Shown here: piece after piece, positions 1 to 5,996 of the stretch | How the letters are laid out: each line of letters opens with the position of its first letter | Numbering within the stretch: position 1 is the first letter of the stretch | Position numbers and translations under genes: made by a program | The notes under the pieces: generated by a model | The model's database searches: none | Told to the model about the DNA's origin: nothing | What the model saw: the letters and a program-made list of their open reading frames with translations, nothing else | Assembly: GCA_001399705.1 (NCBI GenBank) | Contig: LJCR01000124.1 | Location: 1 to 6,685, forward strand | Length of the DNA stretch: 6,685 bases | Reading direction: 5' to 3' | Source of the DNA: Kouleothrix aurantiaca | Lineage (GTDB): Bacteria > Chloroflexota > Chloroflexia > Chloroflexales > Roseiflexaceae

Positions 1-689
1 GTGCAGAGCGGGTTGCCATAGGCGTCGGTTGTCACCTCACCCAGGCTGTCGGTGATGGCAGCGCGGAAACCCGCCAGGCCACGCTCGGCCGGCAGGTCGG
101 GACCGCTATTCACTGGCGCGTTGTCTTCAAACACCTGCGCGCGCAGCGTGGCGGTTGGCAGCGGCAGCGGCTGCAGCCCAACCTTGATGGGGGTGCTGTT
201 CGCCAGCGGCATGGTGAAGTGCGCGCCGTCGATCTTGAAATTGTCGGCCATCACCGAGATCAGGTACTTGCCATCTGGCAGGTTCAGGCCATGCAGCGAC
301 GCGTCGAGCGATGACTGGTCGCCCTGCGTCACAATCGGGCTCGAGCCGGTCATTGCCTGAATCGAGGGCCAGTGGCAGTTCGCCGGGTAATTCGCGTTCG
401 ACGGCGAGCAGCCAGCGTTGCGTGCTTGGGCCGGGTCGCCCACATTGTCTTCGTTGATGATGTACTTATAGTGGGTAATGGCGGTGCCGGCAGTTACCCC
501 CGGCGCGCCCGGCGCGCCATTGGGGTATTTCGGCTCGGTGCGCGCGCTCACGACGCTGATGTGCAGGGTGTTGGTGGCGGCGCTCGCAACCCGCGCGCCA
601 CCTGGGCCACCAGGCAGCGCCGCAACCGCGACCACTGCCAGCAGCACCATGCGCAGCAGGCTCGACCATACTGGTCGTCGCTGATTCAT
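1..689 (-). CDS. secreted surface protein with an SdrD-B/Cna-B-like domain, 3' end outside window
   Basis: A minus-strand reading frame stays open from the ATG at 687-689 to the left edge (229 complete codons, no stop), so the C-terminus is missing. The start is fixed by a perfect AGGAGGT (696-702), 6 nt upstream. The N-terminus is a signal peptide: basic MNQRRP, a hydrophobic stretch LLRMVLLAVVAVAAL, then small residues with a likely cleavage near VASA at about residues 34-37. The exported part starts with beta-rich sequence containing HYKYIINEDNVGDP, two cysteines (in NAGCSPS and NCHWPS), and LPDGKYLISVMADNFKIDG. From about residue 180 comes LRAQVFEDNAPVNSG followed by GLAGFRAAITDSLGEVTTD. 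This matches the general pattern of SdrD-B/Cna-B repeats (V-F-x-D-N, then G-L-x-G, then a D-x-x-G-x-x-x-T-T turn). The fold call is inference; the function (adhesion, sheath or matrix) is unknown. The upstream region is long and structured, and I see no clear promoter for this gene. Confidence 0.8.
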   Translation of the reverse strand, partial: MNQRRPVWSSLLRMVLLAVVAVAALPGGPGGARVASAATNTLHISVVSARTEPKYPNGAPGAPGVTAGTAITHYKYIINEDNVGDPAQARNAGCSPSNANYPANCHWPSIQAMTGSSPIVTQGDQSSLDASLHGLNLPDGKYLISVMADNFKIDGAHFTMPLANSTPIKVGLQPLPLPTATLRAQVFEDNAPVNSGPDLPAERGLAGFRAAITDSLGEVTTDAYGNPLC

Positions 690-738
690 TCTCTGACCTC
701 CTACGAAACGTGTTCCAGCCCAAACCAAACTGGTCCAT

Positions 739-754
739 CTGCCATTTTTGGCAG
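739..754. repeat. short perfect inverted repeat upstream of the surface-protein gene
   Basis: CTGCCA (739-744) and TGGCAG (749-754) form a perfect 6-bp stem around TTTT. It lies 50-65 nt upstream of the start codon of the minus-strand surface-protein gene. It could be a leader-RNA hairpin or an operator. No T-tract follows on either strand, so it is not a convincing terminator. Confidence 0.4.
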
Positions 755-799
755 CCTAATGCGGGCGATGAACAATGAGGGAAGTTCGTGGAGGTCTTT

Positions 800-833
800 G
801 CGGGCGCAAAAGCTGTCGGCACATGCCGCCCGC
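800..833. repeat. GC-rich inverted repeat, 7-bp arms
   Basis: GCGGGCG (800-806) pairs perfectly with CGCCCGC (827-833). An alternative inner stem GGCA/TGCC (818-821/824-827) competes with its last base pair. A smaller stem CGTCT/AGACG (838-842/849-853) follows directly. On the minus strand these could lie in the leader RNA of the surface-protein gene, if transcription starts that far upstream. No function can be read from the sequence. Confidence 0.35.
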
Positions 834-860
834 ACAACGTCTAAAAAAAGACGCAAAAAA

Positions 861-889
861 CCCCACTCCCGAACGCCAGCAGCTTCGGA
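861..889 (+). repeat. copy 1 of a hairpin-forming repeat shared with the candidate sRNA
   Basis: The 19-mer GAACGCCAGCAGCTTCGGA at 871-889 recurs exactly at 1194-1212, and the flanking C/T-rich stretch (861-870 versus 1184-1193) is also similar. In this copy CCGAA and TTCGG (869-873/884-888) pair around the loop CGCCAGCAGC. The loop is identical in both copies, while the stem differs by compatible changes (C-G here, U-G in copy 2). No terminator follows here, so this looks like a partial or decayed copy of the RNA at about 1174-1270, or a dispersed repeat. Confidence 0.6.
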
Positions 890-929
890 CGTACTACGAA
901 AATACGCAATTGGATAGCCTGAACGCAGA

Positions 930-943
930 TGCTACAAGTAGCA
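930..943. repeat. 14-bp palindrome in the intergenic region
   Basis: TGCTAC and GTAGCA are perfect inverted arms around AA. A second, looser inverted repeat follows (CTCGGC 946-951, GCCGAG 970-975, 18 nt apart). No promoter or gene start is close enough to assign a target. It may be an operator or chance. Confidence 0.3.
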
Positions 944-1054
944 CCCTCGGCCAGCCCAGCTCTCGCACAGCCGAGCCAGCCTTGCGCACAGCGTACACAC
1001 TAGGGCGGTGTTGGATATGGCACGTGTTCCTCCGCTTTAAGGTCATTAACCGGT

Positions 1055-1085
1055 GCGCGCCCGTTCCACAGGCATAACGGCGCGC
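1055..1085. repeat. long GC-rich inverted repeat
   Basis: GCGCGCCCGTT (1055-1065) pairs with AACGGCGCGC (1076-1085): ten base pairs with one bulged C and a 10-nt loop. Neither strand has a T-tract behind the stem, so a standard intrinsic terminator is unlikely. It lies 22 bp before the palindrome at 1107-1125. Between 690 and 1106 I find no coding region with a credible ribosome binding site; the stretch holds only these repeats. Confidence 0.4.
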
Positions 1086-1106
1086 GAGGTGGCGTATCGT
1101 AGCAAT

Positions 1107-1125
1107 ACATAGTGTGATACTATGT
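1107..1125. promoter_or_regulatory. operator-like palindrome ACATAGT-N5-ACTATGT
   Basis: Two perfect 7-bp inverted arms flank GTGAT. The right half overlaps a second extended -10-like element on the plus strand (TG at 1115-1116, TACTAT at 1118-1123). The palindrome is centred about 50 bp upstream of the stronger -10 at 1162-1167. A perfect palindrome of this size beside a promoter is typical of a dimeric repressor site. The cognate protein is unknown. The nearby BlaI-type repressor is one possibility, since its family often binds ACA/TGT dyads, but that is only an inference. Confidence 0.5.
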
Positions 1126-1132
1126 TAACGAA

Positions 1133-1167
1133 TTTTTACCTTTTTACCTTGACCATTATGTTATAAT
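1133..1167 (+). promoter_or_regulatory. extended -10 promoter of the candidate sRNA
   Basis: TATAAT at 1162-1167 is a perfect -10, preceded by TG one base away (1159-1160), so it is a canonical extended -10 (TGnTATAAT). No good -35 sits 16-18 bp upstream. Instead there is a tandem 8-mer TTTTTACC (1133-1140, 1141-1148) followed by TTGACC (1149-1154), which may bind an activator. Expected transcription start is about 1173-1176. The ATG at 1170 lies upstream of that start, so the transcript would not carry it. Confidence 0.65.
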
Positions 1168-1173
1168 TTATGG

Positions 1174-1270
1174 CAGACAAACGCCCCCTCTCTGAACGCC
1201 AGCAGCTTCGGAGCAATCGTTTGTCAGCGGTACCGGGAGTTCTCGCACAACTCCTGGTACTTTTTTATTT
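1174..1270 (+). ncRNA. candidate small non-coding RNA (about 95 nt)
   Basis: A strong extended -10 promoter and a strong intrinsic terminator bracket a compact region. The intervening sequence folds well. Outer stem P1 is 8 perfect bp, GACAAACG (1176-1183) with CGTTTGTC (1218-1225). Inside it P2 is 7 bp, CTCTGAA (1190-1196) with TTCGGAG (1207-1213), capped by the loop CGCCAGCAGC. An asymmetric internal loop (1184-1189, C-rich; 1214-1217, CAAT) separates them. The terminator hairpin follows 4 nt after P1. No plus-strand gene lies downstream, only convergent genes, so it is not obviously a leader. The overlapping ORF beginning at 1170 has no ribosome binding site and its ATG precedes the expected transcription start. 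I do not recognise a known RNA family. It could act in trans through the C-rich or CGCCAGCAGC single strands, or bind a protein. Confidence 0.55.
1230..1270 (+). terminator. strong intrinsic terminator
   Basis: GTACCGGGAGTT (1230-1241) pairs along all 12 positions (one G-U) with AACTCCTGGTAC (1249-1260) around a 7-nt loop. It is followed at once by TTTTTTATTTT. The T-tract is on the plus strand only. It ends the candidate sRNA and also shields the convergent M56 gene from plus-strand read-through. Confidence 0.88.
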
Positions 1271-1328
1271 TGTTTTCCGGGTAAAAAGATGTATGGAGAC
1301 AGTGCTTAATAAGACGATGCGTATCACC

Positions 1329-1350
1329 AGCACATCGAAACAGATGTGCT
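1329..1350. terminator. hairpin downstream of the M56 gene, terminator-like without a T-tract
   Basis: AGCACATC (1329-1336) and GATGTGCT (1343-1350) form a perfect 8-bp stem with a 6-nt loop, 13 nt beyond the stop codon of the minus-strand M56 gene. The minus strand has no U-run after it, so it may stabilise the mRNA 3' end or terminate weakly. It could also serve the plus strand, where only TTT follows. Confidence 0.35.
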
Positions 1351-1363
1351 TTGAAACCACAAA

Positions 1364-2380
1364 CTACGACCCAAGCAGCGCAGGCAGCATAGACGCTACC
1401 AGCAGCAGCATTCCCAACAGTCCCGCACCGATAACAGAAGCGCGGCCTGAGCGGCCCGACGGCTGGCTCAGCCTGATCATTTGCTCGACACGTGTGCGCG
1501 GCGTATGGCCGGCCCGTGCGAACATATTTGCAGTGGAAAGCGAAGGAAGCGTATTATTTTGCTTGCTACTTGCGACTTTCACAAGCGCCCGCGCCAGCAC
1601 CAGAGGTTGGCGCGTCATGCGCGCGGCCAGGGCATCGCAGGCCTCGTCCTGGCTGGCTGCCATTGCGTGCCACGCTGTGTGGCTGCTCGGTAGAAACCAG
1701 AGCACATCGCGCAGCAAGCGCACCGCAGTGTTCCACAAAATATCGCGCCGCTGCACATGCGCCCATTCGTGGCAAAGCACGGCAACAGCCTCATCGGTCG
1801 TCAGCGCGTCGAGCAGCGCCGACGACGCATAGATGCGCTGGCGGGCGATGCCTGTGGTAAACGCCAGCTGCACCGAAAGATTGCAGACATAGATTGGCGG
1901 CAGAGCGCCGTAGTGCGGGTTCACCACGGAAAGCAGGCGGTTCATCACGCTTGTGTAGGATGTTTCGGCAAGCGGCGCAGCCGTGCTTAACGCCCGTTCA
2001 AGCCGGCGCGTGCCGATCAGGAAGCGCACGAGCGAGATCGTCGCCAGGCCACCCAGCATAAGGATCAGTATCTCCTCAGCCGACGGCGAGAGAAATGAGT
2101 CGATTGGCAGGCGCTGGAGATAATACGCGTGAAAATGTGTCAGGATATAGCCCAATCGCGTTTCGGGCGCGGGGCGAACCAGGTTGATAAGATAGGCGAA
2201 CCCTTCGCCAAAAAGCGGCAGGCCGATGACAAGTGCGTAGAGCTGAACGCGCAGCCGTGGCAGGTGCTGGAGAAACCAGCGACTATAGAGCGTCACGCCA
2301 ACCCAGGCAATACACGCGACAACGAGCGTATATGCCAGATGTGGGTGGTAAGGGTCGTAAGGTATAACGTCAGTACCCAT
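1364..2380 (-). CDS. M56 family (BlaR1/MecR1-like) membrane metallopeptidase, short form
   Basis: 338 aa. Hydrophobic segments lie at about 15-33, 46-68, 103-123 and 315-336. The zinc-protease motif is HEWAH at 204-208, followed by VQRRDILWN. The third metal ligand is probably E246 in QDEACDALAARM, as in the ExACD motif of BlaR1/MecR1. In those systems the protease is activated by a signal and leads to inactivation of the partner BlaI/MecI repressor. Here the extracellular penicillin-binding sensor domain of classical BlaR1 (about 600 aa) is absent, so the signal is not evidently a beta-lactam. The start is supported by GGAGG (2390-2394), 9 nt upstream. It lies 52 bp behind the BlaI-like gene on the same strand and is almost certainly co-transcribed with it. 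The target genes are not apparent; no beta-lactamase or PBP gene is in the window. Confidence 0.9.
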   Translation of the reverse strand: MGTDVIPYDPYHPHLAYTLVVACIAWVGVTLYSRWFLQHLPRLRVQLYALVIGLPLFGEGFAYLINLVRPAPETRLGYILTHFHAYYLQRLPIDSFLSPSAEEILILMLGGLATISLVRFLIGTRRLERALSTAAPLAETSYTSVMNRLLSVVNPHYGALPPIYVCNLSVQLAFTTGIARQRIYASSALLDALTTDEAVAVLCHEWAHVQRRDILWNTAVRLLRDVLWFLPSSHTAWHAMAASQDEACDALAARMTRQPLVLARALVKVASSKQNNTLPSLSTANMFARAGHTPRTRVEQMIRLSQPSGRSGRASVIGAGLLGMLLLVASMLPALLGS

Positions 2381-2432
2381 AATTACCGGCCTCCGTTGCC
2401 TCTAGCATTCGGGGATAGATTTAAACGTTGGC

Positions 2433-2870
2433 TTACTCGGCCTTGGGTTTCTTTTTTTCAGCCTCGGTAATCATCTGGGTCAGCGCGTCAAGCTGATCGG
2501 GATCGGCTTCCTGCATTTGATCGAGAAACTGCGCGTAGACAGGCGTGCCAAACCCTGAGAACAGGCCATCGAGAATTTCGCGGATGGCTGAGTTAGTAAA
2601 TTCTTCGCGGTTGAGGCGCGCTTGATAAAAGTACTGGTTGCCATCAAGCGTGCGCACAAGTACCTGCTTCTTCACCAAGCGATCGAGTACCGTCTTCGTC
2701 GCGCCATACGAAAGGCGCTGCCCTTGATCGCGCAGGCCTTCGAAGATATCGCGCGCCGACGCTTCTTTTCGCTCCCAGATCAATGCCATAATGTCGGCTT
2801 CAAGCGAGCCAAAAAGCTGGCGCAGCCCTTCACCATGCGGTTTGAAAACCGATACGATTGCGCGCTTCAT
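2433..2870 (-). CDS. BlaI/MecI-family winged-helix repressor
   Basis: 145 aa from the ATG at 2868-2870. This start has AGGGAG (2877-2882) with 6-nt spacing and is preferred over an in-frame GTG at 2904-2906, which would add 12 residues that do not fit the family. Residues about 20-83 match the BlaI winged helix: LEADIMALIWERKEASARDI, then LSYGATKTVLDRLVKK with the recognition helix, then a wing ending in DGNQYFYQA. The C-terminal part (about 90-125, IREILDGLFSGFGTPVYAQF) corresponds to the dimerisation region where family members are cleaved after sensor activation; no specific cleavage site can be assigned. The C-terminal tail is lysine/glutamate rich. Together with the adjacent M56 protease it forms a signal-relieved repressor pair, probably self-regulating through the promoter at 2994-3022. 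Confidence 0.93.
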   Translation of the reverse strand: MKRAIVSVFKPHGEGLRQLFGSLEADIMALIWERKEASARDIFEGLRDQGQRLSYGATKTVLDRLVKKQVLVRTLDGNQYFYQARLNREEFTNSAIREILDGLFSGFGTPVYAQFLDQMQEADPDQLDALTQMITEAEKKKPKAE

Positions 2871-2993
2871 GTTGATCTCCCTAACTGCACCCTGTCCCCG
2901 GCTCACCGAGATCGTTGCAGATGCCAGTTGTGCTTCAGCATCAGGGCTGCTTGGCCAAATCTCGTGTTCACTTGGAGGCGTTTCGATGCGGCT

Positions 2994-3022
2994 ATTATAT
3001 CACGTCATAGATGCTCCTACAA
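2994..3022 (-). promoter_or_regulatory. extended -10 promoter of the blaI-M56 operon
   Basis: On the minus strand TATAAT (2999-2994) is preceded by TG one base away (extended -10) and by TTGTAG (3022-3017) at exactly 17 bp, a weak -35. Expected transcription start is near 2987, giving a leader of about 115 nt. A BlaI operator would be expected here, but I see no perfect TACA-TGTA type dyad; only CTACAA overlaps the -35. Confidence 0.6.
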
Positions 3023-3040
3023 TGGAATGCTTCAATGCTG

Positions 3041-3053
3041 AAAATGACATTTT
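3041..3053. repeat. 13-bp palindrome AAAATG-A-CATTTT in the divergent promoter region
   Basis: Perfect 6-bp inverted arms lie in the AT-rich stretch 3000-3110, upstream of both the minus blaI promoter and the plus regulator promoter. It is a possible operator. The low sequence complexity makes chance a real alternative. Confidence 0.3.
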
Positions 3054-3203
3054 ATTCATTATATTGTTACGTTATGTATCATTATTATTCGAGATATAGA
3101 GCATCATTACGCTGGCTAATCGCTCCGTTCTGCCAAAGCTTTCGTATGCTTTAAAGATAACAAAATCTTCAGCGATACTACGCATGCCGCCCTAACTATG
3201 GGG

Positions 3204-3232
3204 TTGACAGCGCCGCCAATCGAGCCTACGAT
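3204..3232 (+). promoter_or_regulatory. sigma70-type promoter of the TPR-BTAD regulator gene
   Basis: A perfect -35 TTGACA (3204-3209) is followed after exactly 17 bp by TACGAT (3227-3232), four of six matches to TATAAT. Transcription would start at about 3239, leaving a leader of about 25 nt before the ATG at 3265. No SARP-type 11-bp repeats are present here, so the regulator gene looks constitutively transcribed rather than self-activated at this promoter. Confidence 0.75.
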
Positions 3233-3264
3233 GGCGCGGAATCGGCAGATGCACTGAGCAAAAA

Positions 3265-5967
3265 ATGCTGCGTTGGAATGACCTAAAAGGGCGAAGGCGC
3301 GCTGCACTTCCCGCCACGCTGGTGCTGCTGGCGTTAGGCGTATGCTGGTACACGCGCGACACGCCACTGACCTACGGCTGGCTTCGCGTCGATGCACTCA
3401 GCGCATGGTTTCTTACCCTGGCCGCGCTTGGATGTGCCATCACTTTCGGCCGGACTGAAGACAAGTTTCGCCTAACGACGTCTTTTTCCGTGGCATGCTT
3501 ATTGCTAAGCGTCTTAACTTCTTTTATACCTTTTATTCCTGCTGCTTTGCTGCTGGCCAGTGCAGGGCTCGCACGTGCGCCGCAGCCACGCCACTGGCGC
3601 GATCGCACATGCTGGTTTATTGCAGGCATGTGCCCGATGCTTGGCTACAGCACGCTTTTTTTGCGGGGCGTTTTGTACTACGACGCTGCAAACGCCAGCG
3701 GCGCGCTTGCGAGCGCAGGCTTCTGGTTTGTGCTGCTTGGCATAGTCGCGGCGCTATTCGCACTATTGCGCGACGGTACGCCTTTCGCAGCGCGCGCGTT
3801 TGCACCAGTCTGGCTGTATCTGTTAGTTAGGCTCTACAGCCTGGGCGAGTGGAACCCCGCCTGGGCCCTGGCGATGCTGCTGGTGGGCCTGCTGCTGCGG
3901 CGCTACAACCGCCGCGTGCGCCCGATCTACCGCGCCGCGCGCCAGCGCCTGGGCGACCTGACCGCGCGCCTGGCGGATAATCTCAACGGCATTCGCGTCA
4001 TCCAGTCGTTTGCGCAGGAACGGCGCGAGGCGGCGAGCCTGGAGCAAACCGGCCGCGAGCGCATTCTGCCGCCTGATTTGTTGCTGGCACAGGTGCGGGT
4101 GTATCTTGATCTTGCGCTGTGGGAGCGGGCCAATCTGGCGCTGCGCCTTGCGGAGACAATAGGCGATGCCGAGATTAACGCCGAAGCAACGATCCCGTCA
4201 GCAGAGGTCGCCATGCTGCAAGGGCGGTTTGATCACGCGCAAGAACTTCTCCAGCAAGTAACATTCGCCGCTCTTTCACCACGTTTGCAGCTTGAATATT
4301 ACCTGACGCTGGGGCGTGCGCAGGTCTTGGGTGGAATGGCGGGGCCAGCTATTGAAGCCCTGGAAGCAGCAAATGAATTAACACCGCAGGTAGTTTCGGC
4401 AAGCCAGCTGCCACTTCAATTAGCAGCAATTTCCGACAACTTGGGTTGGGCCTATGCCACTCAGGGCGACCGAAGTGCAGCATTACGCCATCTCAAGCGC
4501 GCCGACGCCTGTTGGCAAGCGTCAGGAAATCAGGGCCGGCGCGCAATGACGCTGAATAATCTTGGTGTGCTGGCAACAGAAGAAGGTCTTTTCGGTGAAG
4601 CGCGCGCGGCCTTTATTGCTGGTGTAGAAGTAGCACAGCAAACCGCACGCTATCGTGAAGAGCTGTATTTGCAGCACAGCCTGGCCGAGTTGGAGATTAT
4701 GGAAGGCAACGCTGCGCGCGCGCTCGAAATCTTCCAAACAGCATATGAACTTGCTGTTCGCGTAGAGGTTGCATCAGGTATTGCTACTGCCGCTGCCGGC
4801 GCGCTTTGGGCAGCGGCGCTGGCTGGCCACACTGAACTGGCGCGGCAGTGGGCGGCTCATTTCGCCCCACTCGCCGAGCGCGCAGCCCCACTTTTACGAG
4901 CACGAGCAAACCTGGCCCGGAGCTTACTTACCAGCACTGCGCTGACTGAACCGGCGCTTGCTTCGCTGATTGCTAGCGTTGCTGGCAACGATGAAGCACT
5001 TACGCGCCCCGAGCGGGCATACCTGGCAGTATTGCAGGCAGCCGCTGAATTCGCTTCGCATGACTGGCAAGCGGCTGAACCCTACTGGAAAACGTTTGAG
5101 CAAAATGCCGATTTGCCTGAGCCATTTGTGCATCGCTTTGTTCGAAGTCAGCTAAAGCTGCTCCAGGCGGCGGCGAGTGTTTCGGAATTCGCGCGGCGTT
5201 TGTTGGCGACAATCGATCTGCCGGCACAGGTGCGCTGGTATATTGTCACCCTTGGTCAGTTTACCTGCCTGGTCGATGGTGCGCCAGTTGAGCTTTCGCC
5301 ATTGCATCGCGCGCTGCTGGTGCGTTTGCTCGATGCCGGCGAGGCGGGGCTCACTGTTGATCGCTTGTGGGAAGAAGTCTGGGGCGACAGTGATCTGCGC
5401 ATGAGCGCTTTGCACAAGGCGATTTTCCGTGTGCGTGAGCAGACGGCCCTGGCAATGGCGGCAAAAGCTGGACATTGCGCGATCCAATCGCCCTTGAGCG
5501 CAATCGAATATGATGTGCAGCTTTTTGAGCGTGCCATTGCGAACGCTGGCACAGCCGCTGAGCTGGAAGCAGCGTTAGCTCTATATCATGGCGATTTCCT
5601 GCCCGGCGCAGCGCTGAGCGCGGCGCTGTGGATCGATCGGCGGCGCTCGCTGTTGCAACAGCAATACCTCGATGGCCTCGAACGGCTTGCGCATTTGCTG
5701 GAAGACAACGACCCGCGTCAGGCGATCCAAATCTACCAGCAAATCCTCGGTATCGACGGCTGCCGCGAAGAAACTGCAACCCTGCTTATGCGCGTGGCGG
5801 CCCGCCAGCGCAATCTGGCGCTGGTGAACGCTACCTACGAGCAACTTGCCAGTGCCCTGCGCCTGCTTGGCGCTTCCCCCGAACCCGCCACCGTTGCCCT
5901 TTTGCACTCCACGACCCGCGGCAGCTTGCCAGCGCGCCAGCGCGCAACCTACGAGCATCCGGCCTGA
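3265..5967 (+). CDS. membrane-anchored TPR regulator with C-terminal OmpR-type wHTH and BTAD (SARP-like)
   Basis: 900 aa. Residues about 15-210 are hydrophobic with five to seven likely membrane helices. They resemble a reduced complex I/Mrp/HyfB-type antiporter subunit (LRVDALSAWFLTLAALG; FAPVWLYLLVRLYSLGEW). Residues about 209-263 (RRYNRRVRPIYRAARQRLG, then ADNLNGIRVIQSFAQERREA) match the cytoplasmic end of an ABC exporter TM domain. From about 270 to 640 at least six TPR-like helical pairs follow (for example NNLGVLATEEGLFGEARAAF at 431-450). Residues about 657-750 form an OmpR-type winged helix (VTLGQFTCLVDGAPVELSP; LTVDRLWEEVWGD). Residues about 750-872 form a BTAD domain (FERAIANAG; LYHGDFLPG; YQQILGIDGCREE). 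No NB-ARC/AAA ATPase is present, unlike AfsR or MalT-like relatives. The ribosome binding site is weak, but the start fits the promoter at 3204-3232. Likely role: transcription activator, with TPRs sensing a peptide or protein; probable target is the repeat promoter just downstream. The N-terminal mosaic may be natural fusion, decay or assembly error. Confidence 0.85.
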   Translation: MLRWNDLKGRRRAALPATLVLLALGVCWYTRDTPLTYGWLRVDALSAWFLTLAALGCAITFGRTEDKFRLTTSFSVACLLLSVLTSFIPFIPAALLLASAGLARAPQPRHWRDRTCWFIAGMCPMLGYSTLFLRGVLYYDAANASGALASAGFWFVLLGIVAALFALLRDGTPFAARAFAPVWLYLLVRLYSLGEWNPAWALAMLLVGLLLRRYNRRVRPIYRAARQRLGDLTARLADNLNGIRVIQSFAQERREAASLEQTGRERILPPDLLLAQVRVYLDLALWERANLALRLAETIGDAEINAEATIPSAEVAMLQGRFDHAQELLQQVTFAALSPRLQLEYYLTLGRAQVLGGMAGPAIEALEAANELTPQVVSASQLPLQLAAISDNLGWAYATQGDRSAALRHLKRADACWQASGNQGRRAMTLNNLGVLATEEGLFGEARAAFIAGVEVAQQTARYREELYLQHSLAELEIMEGNAARALEIFQTAYELAVRVEVASGIATAAAGALWAAALAGHTELARQWAAHFAPLAERAAPLLRARANLARSLLTSTALTEPALASLIASVAGNDEALTRPERAYLAVLQAAAEFASHDWQAAEPYWKTFEQNADLPEPFVHRFVRSQLKLLQAAASVSEFARRLLATIDLPAQVRWYIVTLGQFTCLVDGAPVELSPLHRALLVRLLDAGEAGLTVDRLWEEVWGDSDLRMSALHKAIFRVREQTALAMAAKAGHCAIQSPLSAIEYDVQLFERAIANAGTAAELEAALALYHGDFLPGAALSAALWIDRRRSLLQQQYLDGLERLAHLLEDNDPRQAIQIYQQILGIDGCREETATLLMRVAARQRNLALVNATYEQLASALRLLGASPEPATVALLHSTTRGSLPARQRATYEHPA
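3841..4053 (+). other. GC-rich block carrying an ABC-exporter TM fragment inside the regulator ORF
   Basis: Within the 900-aa frame this block has a composition unlike its surroundings. By hand count 3841-3960 is 92/120 G+C, against 68/120 for 3721-3840 and 21/60 for 3481-3540. It encodes residues 193-263, whose second part matches the intracellular region of ABC exporters (N-x-R-V-R-P-x-Y followed by L-x-G-I-R-V-I-Q-S-F-x-Q-E-R). No Walker A, signature or Walker B sequence follows, so only a fragment is present. It joins in frame to antiporter-like sequence on the left and to TPR sequence on the right (near PPDLLLAQ, 269-276). This suggests recombination, or a chimeric assembly. Confidence 0.55.
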
Positions 5968-5996
5968 TTTTCAAATTGCCCCGGAATTCCTCCAAA

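Noticed and set aside
372..1077. Plus-strand ORFs of 100-181 aa across 372-1077, and a minus-strand ORF 466-837
   Set aside because: They overlap the well-supported secreted-protein frame or the repeat-rich non-coding region, have no ribosome binding site, and have compositions typical of shadow frames (Arg/Ala/Ser rich, low complexity).
1149..1167. TTGACC and TATAAT as a standard -35/-10 pair
   Set aside because: The spacing is only 7 bp. The promoter is better explained as an extended -10 element.
1170..1832. 220-aa plus-strand ORF starting at the ATG at 1170
   Set aside because: The ATG is 2 bp from the -10 and upstream of the expected transcript start. The frame runs through a strong terminator and then antisense to the M56 gene.
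2871..2906. GTG start at 2906 for the BlaI-like gene
   Set aside because: It adds 12 residues outside the family's usual N-terminus, while the internal ATG at 2870 has AGGGAG at ideal spacing.
3045..3155. 36-codon ORF in the AT-rich divergent promoter region
   Set aside because: There is no ribosome binding site, the sequence is low complexity, and it lies in promoter DNA for both flanking operons.
5983..5990. GGAATTCC palindrome just before the heptamers as an operator or terminator
   Set aside because: An 8-bp restriction-site-like palindrome is expected by chance and has no stem-loop spacing or T-tract. It is not in phase as a fourth heptamer.
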